Positions 25,945 through 35,333 are shown, counted from the stretch's first letter. The stretch: 57,647 nucleotides of DNA from Devosia sp. 66-14 (GCA_001899085.1 MKVB01000002.1:1-57647), one strand, 5' to 3'. Numbers and translations: made by a program. The notes: a model not told the origin generated them from the sequence alone.

Positions 25945-26847
25945 ATGGCGCTCCAATCAAGCACAGCTCTGGCACGACGGCCGCAAAGCTTCACGCAGAA
26001 CTGGAGCGCCTACGCCTTCCTGACGCCGGCCCTGATCATCCTGTTCCTGTCGCTGCTGCTTCCGGCAGCAGCGACAGTGGTGATGAGCCTCACCGATATC
26101 TCGTTCCTCAGGCCGACCAATTTCGTCTGGTTCGACAACTACATCAAACTGGTGTCGGACAGCCGCTTCCGGCAGGCAGTGGGCAATACCGCCTATTACA
26201 CCGTCGGTGTGACGCTGCCGACCATGGCGCTGGGGCTGCTCGCGGCGGTGGCGCTCAATGGCAAGCTCCGCGGCCGCATCGTCTTCCGCACCATTTTCTA
26301 CCTGCCGGTGCTGACCTCGCTGATCGCCGCGGCGGTGGTCTGGATGTATGTCTACGAGCCCTATTCGGGGCCGATAAACGGCACGCTGGCGCAACTCGGG
26401 CTACCGCCGCAGCCCTGGCTGCAGAGCCCCAACCTCGCCATGACCTCACTGATCGTCATGGCGATCTGGCGCGATTTCGGCACCGCGATGATCATCTATC
26501 TCGCGGGCCTGCAGGATATTCCCAGGGACATCTACGAGGCGGCGCGGCTCGATGGGGCCAAGACCAAGGACGTCTTCTTCCGCATCACCGTGCCGATGCT
26601 CAGCAACGTCACCTTCTACCTGATGATCATCCTGATCGTGCAGACCTTCCAGGTGTTCGGCGCGATCTATGTGATGACCAATGGCGGGCCGCTCGGCTCC
26701 ACCGAAACCATCGTGTTCCAGATGTACCAGACCGCCTTCGGCTATACCGAGTTCGGCTATGCGGCGGCGATGTCGACCGTGCTGTTCCTCGCCATCCTGC
26801 TGTTCTCGATCATCGGCACCAAGATCATGCGCCGGGGTGAGTCATGA
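25945..26847 (+). CDS. CUT1 importer permease (MalF type), system 1
   Basis: A 300-residue inner-membrane permease with six predicted spans, the first at about 24-45. The EAA loop that contacts the ATPase reads YEAARLDGAKTKDVFFRITVP. It starts four bases after the binding-protein stop and overlaps the next permease by four bases (ATGA). Confidence 0.92.
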   Translation: MALQSSTALARRPQSFTQNWSAYAFLTPALIILFLSLLLPAAATVVMSLTDISFLRPTNFVWFDNYIKLVSDSRFRQAVGNTAYYTVGVTLPTMALGLLAAVALNGKLRGRIVFRTIFYLPVLTSLIAAAVVWMYVYEPYSGPINGTLAQLGLPPQPWLQSPNLAMTSLIVMAIWRDFGTAMIIYLAGLQDIPRDIYEAARLDGAKTKDVFFRITVPMLSNVTFYLMIILIVQTFQVFGAIYVMTNGGPLGSTETIVFQMYQTAFGYTEFGYAAAMSTVLFLAILLFSIIGTKIMRRGES

Positions 26848-27767
26848 GCGACATCGCGCAGGCCTCCGCCCCGGCCGTCCAGACGGTATCGTTCCAGCAG
26901 CGCTGGTGGCCGCTGGCCGAGCGGGCGATCGGCTACGGGCTGCTGATCTTTGCGGCGCTGGCAACGATCACGCCGTTCCTGTGGATGGTGTCAACCTCGT
27001 TCAAGACCGACGCCGAGACCTTCCAGTTTCCGCCCAACTTCATCCCGAGCAGCCTCGTCTGGCAGAACTATATCGACGCCATTGCCGGGCCCGATACCGG
27101 GCGGCAGTTGATCAACAGCCTGGTGTTCGCGCTCGGCTCGACCGTCTCCAACATGGTGTTCTGCGCGCTGGCCGGTTACGCCCTGGCGCGGATGCAGTTC
27201 AAGGGCAAGAACCTGATCTTCGCGCTGGTGGTCGGCCTCCTGATGGTCCCGGCGCAGAGCCAGATCGTGCCGGTGTTCCTGATCGTGCAGCGCATCCCGT
27301 TCGCCGGCGGCAATGACTGGCTGGGCAATGGCGGCACGGGTCTGCTCAATACCTATTGGGGAATGATCCTGCCCACCGCGGCGACGCCGTTCGGCATTTT
27401 CATGATGCGGCAGTTCTTCTCGCGCATCCCGATCGAGTACGAGGAATCGGCGCGGCTCGATGGGGCCAAGACCTTCACCATCTTCTGGCGCATCCTGCTG
27501 CCGCTGGCGAGGCCGGCGATGGCGGTACTGGGGGTGCTGAGCTTCCAGAGCGCCTGGAACGATTTCATCTGGCCGCTGATCCTCACCTCGCAGCGCGAAA
27601 TGGCGACGCTGCAGATCGGCCTGCAACTGTTGCAGAGCGGGCCTGATGCGCGCTGGAACGTGGTGATGGCGATGGCGACACTGATCACCCTGCCGGTGAT
27701 CATCGTGTTCCTGTTCGCGCAGCGCTACGTCATCGACGGCGCGGTCACCAGCGGCGTCAAGGGCTGA
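26844..27767 (+). CDS. CUT1 importer permease (MalG type), system 1
   Basis: A 307-residue MalG-type permease. Six spans are visible, and the EAA loop is YEESARLDGAKTFTIFWRIL, matching the partner's loop. The C-terminus SGVKG is the usual MalG ending that contacts the ATPase. It forms the transmembrane heterodimer with the preceding permease. Confidence 0.92.
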   Translation: MSDIAQASAPAVQTVSFQQRWWPLAERAIGYGLLIFAALATITPFLWMVSTSFKTDAETFQFPPNFIPSSLVWQNYIDAIAGPDTGRQLINSLVFALGSTVSNMVFCALAGYALARMQFKGKNLIFALVVGLLMVPAQSQIVPVFLIVQRIPFAGGNDWLGNGGTGLLNTYWGMILPTAATPFGIFMMRQFFSRIPIEYEESARLDGAKTFTIFWRILLPLARPAMAVLGVLSFQSAWNDFIWPLILTSQREMATLQIGLQLLQSGPDARWNVVMAMATLITLPVIIVFLFAQRYVIDGAVTSGVKG

Positions 27768-27823
27768 CGCCTTCCACCCCGAATTACGACCCGGCCCTCC
27801 CTGGGCCCGACGGAGATTTGACC

Positions 27824-28912
27824 ATGATCCAGAACCTCGAAATCTACCGCAAGGAGGGTGAGTTCGTCGCCTGGCCGGCCAATTACGGCATGTGGATCTG
27901 GGGCGATGAAGTGGTGGTGGTGTTTTCGCAGGGGTTTCGCGGCGAACAGGAGAGCCTGCACGCCCGCGACAAGACGCGGCCGTTCATCGGCCGGCAGGCG
28001 CGCAGTCTCGATGGCGGGCTGAGCTGGAGCGACGAGCTGTTGACCGGCACGATCCCTGGCGGCACCTCGCTGTCGGGCGACGAGCACGTGATCGAGGCGC
28101 TGCAGAGCCAGCCCAATATCGTGGTCGAACGCGATATCCCGGGGCTCGACCAGCCGATCGATTTCACCGATCCCGAGACCATCGTGATGTGCGCGCGCAC
28201 CGGGCTCGATGCGGGTTCGATCAGCTGGTTCTATGTCAGCCGCGATCGGGCGAAGAGCTGGCAGGGGCCATACCGGCTGGGCGACTTCGGACTGCCGGGC
28301 GTTTCGGCGCGCACCGATATCGTGCCGCTCGGCCAGCATGACGCGCTGTTCCTGCTCACGGCAGTGAAGGCCAATGGCGACGAGGGTCGGATCTTTGCGG
28401 CGCGGACCCGTGATGGCGGCAAGAGCTTCAGCTTCGAGAGCTTTGTCGGTGACGAGCCGGAAGGGTTCGCCATCATGCCGGCGTCGCTGCGGCTGCCCGA
28501 CGGGGACATTCTCACCTTCGTGCGCTGCGCTGCGCCGCGCGGTCCGGGGCGCCGGGCCTGGATCGACCTCTATCGCTCGGGCGATGAGGGCAAGAGCTGG
28601 CGGCATGTCGGGGTGCCGGTGCCGCAGGTCGGGCACAATGGCAACCCGCCGACCATCAACCAGCTGGCCGATGGACGGCTGGTGCTGGTCTACGGCTACC
28701 GCGATGCGCCCTATGGCATGCGCGCCCGGGTCAGCAGCGACGAGGGCGCAAGCTGGAGCGACGATATCGTGCTGCGCGACGATGGCGGCGTGGCGGATCT
28801 CGGTTACCCGCGCACGGTGCTGCGCGCGGATGGGAAGCTCTTGACGGCGTACTATTACAACTACGGTGCGGATACCGATCGCTTCATCGGGGCGACGTTG
28901 TTCTCGGTGTAA
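27824..28912 (+). CDS. Sialidase-superfamily (BNR/Asp-box) protein, cytoplasmic
   Basis: A 362-residue six-bladed propeller protein of the sialidase superfamily. Five Asp-box motifs are visible (SLDGGLSW, SRDRAKSW, TRDGGKSF, SGDEGKSW and SSDEGASW). There is no signal peptide, so it should act in the cytoplasm on an imported glycoside. ATG 27824 has GGAG eight bases upstream; TTG 27818 is less likely. Gene order after the importer suggests it removes terminal sialic acid or a related sugar, but the superfamily also includes other glycosidases and lyases, so the reaction is not certain. Confidence 0.75.
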   Translation: MIQNLEIYRKEGEFVAWPANYGMWIWGDEVVVVFSQGFRGEQESLHARDKTRPFIGRQARSLDGGLSWSDELLTGTIPGGTSLSGDEHVIEALQSQPNIVVERDIPGLDQPIDFTDPETIVMCARTGLDAGSISWFYVSRDRAKSWQGPYRLGDFGLPGVSARTDIVPLGQHDALFLLTAVKANGDEGRIFAARTRDGGKSFSFESFVGDEPEGFAIMPASLRLPDGDILTFVRCAAPRGPGRRAWIDLYRSGDEGKSWRHVGVPVPQVGHNGNPPTINQLADGRLVLVYGYRDAPYGMRARVSSDEGASWSDDIVLRDDGGVADLGYPRTVLRADGKLLTAYYYNYGADTDRFIGATLFSV

Positions 28913-28938
28913 CGATCGCTGAGCTGGCGGTCCTGGTC

Positions 28939-29052
28939 ACCTCTCCCTTGGGGGAGAGGTCGGCGCGCAGCGCCGGGTGAGGGGGCCTTCCCGCGCTCAG
29001 TGCTTGCTGCAAGGCCCCCTCACCCTGACCCTCTCCCCCAGAGGGAGAGGGG
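28939..29052. repeat. Intergenic palindrome, ACCTCTCCC...GGGAGAGG family
   Basis: The unit begins ACCTCTCCCTTGGGGGAGAG, passes GCGCGCAGCGC and GGTGAGGGGGCCTT, and returns as AAGGCCCCCTCACC then CCTCTCCCCCAGAGGGAGAG. It separates the convergent sialidase and nanE genes and may end both transcripts. The same family recurs at 36250 and, inverted, at 42978. Confidence 0.85.
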
Positions 29053-29121
29053 ACGCACTTTGCACCGGCATTGCCTCAATGCGGGGTGAGCGGCGCCAAG
29101 CGCCCGATGGCATGAGGCCAG

Positions 29122-29811
29122 TCAGCGCCCCGGAATCGCCGCCACCAGCCGCTCGGTGATGATGTCGGGCGCGGTGATGGCAGAGCCGCAGACCACGGCG
29201 AAGGCGCCGCGTTCGAACGAGGCGGCGACGTGTTCGGGGGTCCAGATGCCGCCTTCGACCACCAGCGGCACGCCGAGTGTGCCGACGATCTCGGATACCA
29301 GGTCGAGCGGCGGGCGGGCCTGGCCCTCGGTCAGTGCGGTGTGGCCGACCATGGTGGTGGCGATCAGGTCGGCGCCTTCGGCGGCGGCCTGCCGCGCTTC
29401 ATCGAGCGTCGCGATATCGGCCATCACGAGCTTGCCGAGCCGGTGGGCGGTCTCCGCAATCTCGGCAAAGCTCTCGCTCGGCCGGGTCCCCGTAGTCGCC
29501 TGAATGGCGACGATGTCGGCGCCGGCCGCGCACAACGCTTCGGCGTCGGCGCTGGAGGTGGTGATGTAGTTGTCAAAGCCCTCGCGGGTGTCCTTGACGA
29601 TACCGATGATCGGCAGGCCGGTGCGTGGTCGCAGCAGGCCGACGACCTCGGCGCCGTTGAGGCGGAAGCCGCCGGCGCCGCCGAGTTCGGCCGCTTCGGC
29701 GAGCAGCGCCAGGATGTCGGGGCGCTGGCGCAGCGGGCTCAGGGGGTTCATCGCCTGCGAGGAAACGATCAGCTGGCGCTCGAGGCGCTTGAGCAGGGTA
29801 GGGCTAGTCAC
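29122..29811 (-). CDS. nanE: N-acetylmannosamine-6-phosphate 2-epimerase
   Basis: A 229-residue TIM-barrel epimerase that converts ManNAc-6-P to GlcNAc-6-P. The NanE-like pattern is clear: GFRLNGAEVVGLLR, GIVKDTREG, ADIATLDEARQAAAEGADLIATTMVGHT and VVEGGIWTPEHVAASFERGA, with GSAITAPDIIT as the phosphate-binding end. The GTG start overlaps the DUF4127 stop (GTGA), so the two are co-translated. Together with the NanK-like kinase and the lyase it makes the Nan route; nagA and nagB must lie elsewhere. Confidence 0.93.
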   Translation of the reverse strand: MTSPTLLKRLERQLIVSSQAMNPLSPLRQRPDILALLAEAAELGGAGGFRLNGAEVVGLLRPRTGLPIIGIVKDTREGFDNYITTSSADAEALCAAGADIVAIQATTGTRPSESFAEIAETAHRLGKLVMADIATLDEARQAAAEGADLIATTMVGHTALTEGQARPPLDLVSEIVGTLGVPLVVEGGIWTPEHVAASFERGAFAVVCGSAITAPDIITERLVAAIPGR

Positions 29812-31352
29812 GAGAGATCCCCGGCGATGGTGAAGTCGACTTCAAAACTGCGGTGCCAGGGGAAGCGGACGGCAGTGATGCCGAGATCGTTCCGCCCGGT
29901 GAGGCGCTTGAGGGTGGCGTCGAGGCCGGCGCCGATGCTGGTTTCGGCCGCTGCCTCCTCGGTGCGGTCGGGGAAGGTGTAGACGCCGGCGTTCAACGGC
30001 CGACGCACGTCGGTCATGTAGGCGAAATCCTCGATCAACCGGTGCAGCAGCACCCGGCGGGCGGCGGCGGCATCGAGGGTGCCGGCAGCGCGACCGATCT
30101 GGATCGCGGCGGCCGCGGCGACCACTGAACCCAGCGCATTGCCGGCGGTGTTCCAGCCGCCATAGGCGACGAGCTCGAGCAGGATGCCACGCCGGTGCAG
30201 CTCTTCGATCAAGAGCGGGTCGGCGCCGTTGGAATAGCGGAGGTCGGCGAGGGCCACTTCGCGGCCGGCGGCCAGCAGGCGGGCGATGAGATCGGCGGTC
30301 CTGTTGGCCTCGGCGGCATCATCGGTATCGAAGATCGACTCGGCGCCGGATTTTTCGACCACCATGCCGCAATGGTCGCGACGCCTCGGGTCTGGCGCAT
30401 GGACGACGAGGGCCATGGCCTCGGGGTCGGTGACGGTCACCGAGCCCGAGGCGCGGAGCTGGCGGTCGACCGCCTCGTGCATCGGGCTGTTCTCATATTT
30501 GGCGATGCGCTGCATGCCCGGCGGATCGGCGCATTCGACGGTAAAGCGGGGGGTGACGCCGAAGCGGGCGCCGAGCTGACGCGCCACCAGCACCGCGGCC
30601 ACCTCGTCGGCGCCGGGATACATCAGCACCTCGCCCGATATCGGCAGCACGTGGCTCCACTGCTTCAGCCAGACCTGCTCGACCGAGCCGGCCGAGTGTT
30701 CGGCGGTATCGTCGGCGGTGATCAGCAGCGGGTCGATGGCGCCTTCGGACGCGAGCGCGATGGCTTCGAGATTGACGTGATGGTTGCGCAGCCGCCGGCG
30801 CTCGAAATCGGCGACGATCTCACCGGGGAGCGCCGCGCGCAACGCGGCGAGCGCCTCGGCATTGCCGGCATGGCTGGCGCCAAGGGTTTCGAGCAGGTCG
30901 CGATGGTGCAGCGCGCCGAGCTTATGCAGCTCCATGCCGTGCCGGGCCCAGTAATCGGGCTCTTCCTGCGGGTTGTAGGAGTTGGAGGCGCGCATCACCA
31001 GCGACACGGCGCAGAGCAGCAGCGCCGGATGCGCGGCATGGAGGCGGCGCAGCACATCGAGCCGGGTGAGGGCGTCGAGCGTCGTATCGGCGGTGGTGCG
31101 TGCGGCGATCAGGCCGCCATAGCAGAGCATGTCGAGCGAGGCGATCACCGCATCGGTCGTCGGCGCCGTGCTTTCGAGCCAGCGGCCGAGGCCGTCGGCA
31201 TCGCCGGGCTGGCGCAGCCGGGGCAGCAGTTCGGGCGGCGGCAACACCAGGCTGGCGCCCGCGATGGCGGCGATACCGGCGGGCAGGCCGATATTGACCG
31301 GGCGCTCATCGAGGGGAAGGAAGGCAAGCGAAAGGGCACGTTTGGACGTCAA
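29808..31352 (-). CDS. DUF4127 family protein
   Basis: A 514-residue cytoplasmic protein of the DUF4127 family, function unknown. It opens with LAFLPLDERPVNIGLP and contains SLDMLCYGGLIAARTT, MRASNSYNPQEEPDYWARHG, LLITADDTAEHSAGSVEQ and YGGWNTAGNALGSVVA, all family-typical. Asp, Glu, Asn and His-rich patches suggest an enzyme, perhaps a hydrolase, but no named fold is obvious. TTG 31352 overlaps the UTRA regulator stop and its own stop overlaps nanE, so it is locked into the amino-sugar operon. Confidence 0.85.
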   Translation of the reverse strand: MTSKRALSLAFLPLDERPVNIGLPAGIAAIAGASLVLPPPELLPRLRQPGDADGLGRWLESTAPTTDAVIASLDMLCYGGLIAARTTADTTLDALTRLDVLRRLHAAHPALLLCAVSLVMRASNSYNPQEEPDYWARHGMELHKLGALHHRDLLETLGASHAGNAEALAALRAALPGEIVADFERRRLRNHHVNLEAIALASEGAIDPLLITADDTAEHSAGSVEQVWLKQWSHVLPISGEVLMYPGADEVAAVLVARQLGARFGVTPRFTVECADPPGMQRIAKYENSPMHEAVDRQLRASGSVTVTDPEAMALVVHAPDPRRRDHCGMVVEKSGAESIFDTDDAAEANRTADLIARLLAAGREVALADLRYSNGADPLLIEELHRRGILLELVAYGGWNTAGNALGSVVAAAAAIQIGRAAGTLDAAAARRVLLHRLIEDFAYMTDVRRPLNAGVYTFPDRTEEAAAETSIGAGLDATLKRLTGRNDLGITAVRFPWHRSFEVDFTIAGDLS

Positions 31353-32095
31353 TTCGTGTTGTCTCGGCTCGTGCGGAAAATGACGAAATCGTAGGAATAG
31401 CGGTCGGCGCGGTAGACGCTCTCGGCATATTCGATGCGCTGGTTCCTCGCGTCATAGGCGACGCGCAGCACTTTGAAGGCCGGTGAGAATTCCGGGACGC
31501 CGAGGAGTTTTGCCAAGGGCGGATCGAGCACCGTGGCGTGGATCGACTGTTCGGCCTTCTCGATCTTCAGGTGATAGGTTTCGGTCAGCATCTGGTAGAG
31601 CGAACCGGTGATGCCGCGCGCCGCGAGGCCTGGCGCGAGCTTCGAAGGCACATAGGTGTTCTCGATGCACATCGGCTCGCCGTCGGCGGTGCGGACGCGC
31701 GAGATATGGGCGACCAGGTCACGCGGGCTGAGCGCCAGGCGGGCGCCGATCTCGGCGCCGGCGGGAATCTCTTCCACTACCGTATCGAGCGAACCCGGGA
31801 CCAGGCCACGCGCCCGCATGTCCTGGGTGAACGAGGTCAGTTCCACCGATTTGGCGATGCGCGGTTCGGAGACGAAGGTGCCGGCCCCCTGCGTGCGGTA
31901 GACGCGGCCTTCGTAACCCAACTGGTCGAGGGCGCGGCGCACGGTGAGGCGGGTGACGCCGAAGGTTTCGGCGAGGTCGCGCTCGGTGGGCAGCTTTTCG
32001 TGCGGCTTCAGTTCGCCCTCGATAAGGCCGAGCAGATAGCTCCGCAACTGGGCGCCCTTGGTGCCCGCGCGACCGTTTCCAGCGGCCTCAGCCAT
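31349..32095 (-). CDS. GntR-family regulator, HutC/UTRA type
   Basis: A 248-residue repressor with a GntR winged helix (LPTERDLAETFGVTRLTVRRALDQL, about residues 31-65) and a C-terminal UTRA sugar-sensing domain (residues about 95-245). UTRA regulators such as DasR and NagR bind phosphorylated amino sugars, which fits a NanE product. GGAGGAAATCCGATC precedes ATG 32095. It leads the regulator-DUF4127-nanE operon and is divergent from the system 2 importer. A dre-like site lies in the shared region. Confidence 0.9.
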   Translation of the reverse strand: MAEAAGNGRAGTKGAQLRSYLLGLIEGELKPHEKLPTERDLAETFGVTRLTVRRALDQLGYEGRVYRTQGAGTFVSEPRIAKSVELTSFTQDMRARGLVPGSLDTVVEEIPAGAEIGARLALSPRDLVAHISRVRTADGEPMCIENTYVPSKLAPGLAARGITGSLYQMLTETYHLKIEKAEQSIHATVLDPPLAKLLGVPEFSPAFKVLRVAYDARNQRIEYAESVYRADRYSYDFVIFRTSRDNTN

Positions 32096-32155
32096 GATCG
32101 GATTTCCTCCACTCGCGCATATCAAAGCACAGTTCGTTCATGCCGGGCAAGTGAG

Positions 32156-32167
32156 TGGTATACTCCA
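32156..32167. promoter_or_regulatory. Candidate dre-like UTRA regulator operator
   Basis: TGGTATACTCCA keeps the TGG...CCA frame and central TA of the DasR/NagR consensus TGGTCTAGACCA. It lies between the divergent UTRA regulator and the binding protein it probably controls. Confidence 0.5.
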
Positions 32168-32211
32168 ATTGCACCGATATCCGCCTGTTTCATGCTGAAT
32201 GTGACGCCATG

Positions 32212-32241
32212 TTGACGGGCTTCGAAAAATTGGGCTACACC
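32212..32241 (+). promoter_or_regulatory. Possible promoter of the system 2 operon
   Basis: TTGACG (32212-32217) and TACACC (32236-32241) are 18 bases apart, 34 bases before the binding-protein ATG. The -10 hexamer is only a partial match. Confidence 0.35.
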
Positions 32242-32274
32242 ATTTGACGGCATGTAGCCAAGGGAGAATTCAGG

Positions 32275-33534
32275 ATGGAGCGGAAAGCTCAAGCTCGTGC
32301 GGCGCATGCCGCGATGTCGACCGCGCTGGGCGCGGTCATGCTGCTGGGCGGGGCGCTCGGCGCCTCCGCGCAGGACAAGACCGAGATCACCTTCTCGTAT
32401 CTGTGGGGCGGCGCGGAGGGCGCGGCGCTCGAGCAGATCATCAGCGACTTCAACGCCAGCCAGGACAAGATCGTGGTCAAGGGCGTGTCGAGCCCCGACA
32501 TGACCAAGCAGCTGGCTTCGATGTCGAGCGCCAAGGGCGCCTTCGACATCTCGGACAACTTCGCCTCCAACATTGCCTCGTGGTCGAACCAGGGCATCCT
32601 GCTGCCGCTGGACGAATTCGGCCTCGATACCTCGGATTTCCCCGAGAGCATCATGAAGCAGTTGGTGGTCGACGGCGTGCTCTATTCGGTGCCGATCGCG
32701 ACCCACAATTTCCAGCTGGTCTACAACAAGAAGCTGCTCGATGAAGCCGGCGTCACGCCGCCGACCTCGATGGCCGAACTCGCCGAGGCCATCAAGAAGC
32801 TGACCAAGGTGGATGCCGAGGGCAACGTCACCCAGCTCGGCCTCGGGCTCACCGACATCTCGGCTGGTTTGAAGACGCTCGGCTATGCGCATGGCGGCGA
32901 CTGGAACCGTGACGGCAAGCCCACGCCGACCGATCCGGGGTTCGTCGAAGGCGTGCAGTTCTACTACGACAACGTGGTGGCGCCGGTGACCCCCGCGGCC
33001 TACAACAAGTTCGTCGCTGGCTTCGGCCCCTATATGTCGGACCAGGACTCGTTCAAGCAGGGCAAGATTGCCATGGTGTTCGAGGGCGAATGGCGCGCCA
33101 AGTTCAATACCGAAGCCGGTATGGATTGGGGCGTGGTGCAGGTGCCGGGCAAGACGCCCGAGCTCAACGGCTCGACCTGGGCTGACGTGTCGACGATCTT
33201 CATTCCGACCAACACGCAGAACAAGGAAGCGGCAGGCGAGTTCCTCAAGTACCTGATCAGCCCGCCGGCGATGGAAAAGTTCAGCCACGTGCTGGCCAAC
33301 CTGCCGGGCCGCCTGTCGCTGGTCGACAGCGCCACCTATGACGACCTGCCGAACTTCAAGGTCTGGCTCGACGCGCTGAAGAACCCCAACACGCACGGCC
33401 TGCCGCCGGCGCTGTACATGGCCGAATACAATGCCGACCTGGCGTCCGCATTCGACTCGGTGCTGCAGGGCGCCCAGACTCCGGAAGCGGCCCTCAAGGC
33501 CGTTGCCGACCGCACTGGCTCGTACTCGCAGTAA
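32275..33534 (+). CDS. Extracellular sugar-binding protein, system 2
   Basis: A 419-residue periplasmic binding protein with a Sec-type signal (TALGAVMLLGGALGASAQ). The mature domain has the MalE-like pattern, including VPIATHNFQLVYNKKLLDEAGV and AMVFEGEWRAKFN. It begins the plus-strand operon of the Nan island and is followed directly by the permease. It probably binds an amino-sugar or sialic-acid-containing ligand different from that of system 1. Confidence 0.9.
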   Translation: MERKAQARAAHAAMSTALGAVMLLGGALGASAQDKTEITFSYLWGGAEGAALEQIISDFNASQDKIVVKGVSSPDMTKQLASMSSAKGAFDISDNFASNIASWSNQGILLPLDEFGLDTSDFPESIMKQLVVDGVLYSVPIATHNFQLVYNKKLLDEAGVTPPTSMAELAEAIKKLTKVDAEGNVTQLGLGLTDISAGLKTLGYAHGGDWNRDGKPTPTDPGFVEGVQFYYDNVVAPVTPAAYNKFVAGFGPYMSDQDSFKQGKIAMVFEGEWRAKFNTEAGMDWGVVQVPGKTPELNGSTWADVSTIFIPTNTQNKEAAGEFLKYLISPPAMEKFSHVLANLPGRLSLVDSATYDDLPNFKVWLDALKNPNTHGLPPALYMAEYNADLASAFDSVLQGAQTPEAALKAVADRTGSYSQ

Positions 33535-33538
33535 GCTG

Positions 33539-34468
33539 TTGCAGAGCGCGCGTCTCAGACAGAGCGAACCGACCGGCCGGGCCCTTCTCAAGGGCCTGGC
33601 CTTCGCTTCGCCATTCATCATCGGCTTTTTGGTGCTCTACCTGTGGCCGATCCTCGCTTCGGGTTATTACAGCCTCACCGATTTCAGCCTGTTCAAGGCG
33701 CCCAAATGGGTTGGGCTGGCCAATTACGAGCGGATGATCTCGGACGCCAAATTCTGGAAGAGCCTCTACAACACGCTGTTCTTCACTTTCGTCGGTGTGC
33801 CGGTGGATATCGCGATCTCGATCGCCGGCGCCCACATCCTCAACCAGAAGCTCAAGGGCCAGCCGCTCTGGCGCGCCCTGGTCTACCTGCCCTCGATCGT
33901 GCCGGCGGTGGCGGCGGGCTTTCTGTGGCGCTGGTTGCTCAATGCGCAATACGGCTTCGTCAACGAGATCCTGCGCTGGTTCCGCATTCCGCAGCCGAAC
34001 TGGCTGCTCGATGCCAGCTGGGGCGGCATCTCGGTGATCGTGCTCATGCTGTGGACGGTGGGCGGCACCATGCTGATCTACCTCGCGGCGCTGAAGAACG
34101 TCCCGCAGGAGCTCTACGAGGCCGCCGAACTCGACGGCGCCGGGCCGCTGCGCCGCTTCTGGCACATCACCTGGCCGATGATCTCACCGGTGACGCTGTT
34201 CCAGGTGATCGTCCTGATCATTGCGTTCCTGCAGGTGTTCACGCAGCCCTTCGTGCTGTCCAAGGACCCGGGGCTCGGCACGCAGACCGCGACCGGGCCG
34301 GGCGACTCGATGCTGAGCTACTCGATCTACCTGTTCCAGAACGGCTTCACCTTCCTGAAAATGGGCTACGCCTCGGCGATGGCCTGGGTGCTGCTGTTCG
34401 TGACGCTGGCCATCACCTTGCTGATCCTGTGGTCGGCCAAGAAGTGGGTGTTCTATGACAACCGCTGA
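33539..34468 (+). CDS. CUT1 importer permease (MalF type), system 2
   Basis: A 309-residue permease with six spans starting near residue 21 (ASPFIIGFLVLYLWPILASGYY). The EAA loop is YEAAELDGAGPLRRFWHITWP. There is no ATG near the N-terminus; TTG 33539, four bases after the binding-protein stop, gives the expected length, and CTG 33536 is possible. Weak ribosome binding suggests translational coupling to the binding protein. Confidence 0.87.
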   Translation: MQSARLRQSEPTGRALLKGLAFASPFIIGFLVLYLWPILASGYYSLTDFSLFKAPKWVGLANYERMISDAKFWKSLYNTLFFTFVGVPVDIAISIAGAHILNQKLKGQPLWRALVYLPSIVPAVAAGFLWRWLLNAQYGFVNEILRWFRIPQPNWLLDASWGGISVIVLMLWTVGGTMLIYLAALKNVPQELYEAAELDGAGPLRRFWHITWPMISPVTLFQVIVLIIAFLQVFTQPFVLSKDPGLGTQTATGPGDSMLSYSIYLFQNGFTFLKMGYASAMAWVLLFVTLAITLLILWSAKKWVFYDNR

Positions 34469-35333
34469 GTATCAGGGCACGACGCTGGGCGAGCGCGTGC
34501 CGGTGGGCGGCCGCTTCGGCTGGCTGATGACCATCTACCGTTACGCCCTGGTGATCCTTCTCGCCGGGGTATTCGTGTTCCCGTTCGTCGTCATGCTGAC
34601 GACGGCGTTCAAGGTCTCGGACGAGATCTTCATGGCGCCGCCGGAGCTGTTGCCGCGCACCTGGACGCTCGACCATTTCGTCGGCGCGCTGACGCAGATC
34701 CCGTTCTTCCGGTTTCTGCTCAATACGGTGGTGATTGCCGGCCTGAGCGTCCTCGGTACCGTGCTGGTTTCGCCGCTGGTCGCCTACTCGTTGTCGAAGC
34801 TGCGCTGGAAGGGTCGGAACCTGCTCTTCATCATGGTGCTCGCCACCATGATGCTGCCGCCGCAGGTGACGCTCATTCCGATCTACATGATGTGGAACAA
34901 GGTCGGCGCCACCGGCACCATCCTGCCGCTGGTGATCCCGGCTTTCCTCGGCACGCCGTTCTTCATCTTCCTGATCCGGCAGTTCCTCTTGAGTGTGCCC
35001 GACGAGCTGATCGAGGCGGCGAAGGTCGATGGCGCGTCGGAGTTCCGCATCTACTGGTCGATCGTCCTGCCGGTCGCCCGGCCGGCGCTGATCACCTCGG
35101 CGGTGTTCCAGTTCGTCTGGGCGTGGACGGATTTCCTCTATCCGCTGATCTACCTCAACGACGAGGAGAGCTACACGCTGTCGATCGGGCTCTACTCGTT
35201 CCTCGGCCAGCACGGGGTGCAGTGGGGACCGCTGATGGCAGCCTGCGTGCTGTTCACGCTGCCGGCCTTCCTGATCTTTTTGGTGTTCCAGCGCTACTTC
35301 ATCGGCGGCATCGCCACGGGTGCGCTGAAGTGA
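34455..35333 (+). CDS. CUT1 importer permease (MalG type), system 2
   Basis: A 292-residue permease with six spans and EAA loop IEAAKVDGASEFRIYWSIVLP. It overlaps the upstream permease by 14 bases and its TGA overlaps the GTG of the kinase gene. No ATPase gene follows, so this importer must borrow an ATPase, most likely that at 23496. Confidence 0.91.
   Translation: MTTAEYQGTTLGERVPVGGRFGWLMTIYRYALVILLAGVFVFPFVVMLTTAFKVSDEIFMAPPELLPRTWTLDHFVGALTQIPFFRFLLNTVVIAGLSVLGTVLVSPLVAYSLSKLRWKGRNLLFIMVLATMMLPPQVTLIPIYMMWNKVGATGTILPLVIPAFLGTPFFIFLIRQFLLSVPDELIEAAKVDGASEFRIYWSIVLPVARPALITSAVFQFVWAWTDFLYPLIYLNDEESYTLSIGLYSFLGQHGVQWGPLMAACVLFTLPAFLIFLVFQRYFIGGIATGALK

Noticed and set aside
29230-31394. 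Long plus-strand frames opposite nanE and DUF4127.
   Set aside because: They mirror overlapping, clearly homologous minus-strand genes and have no recognisable domain or ribosome site.
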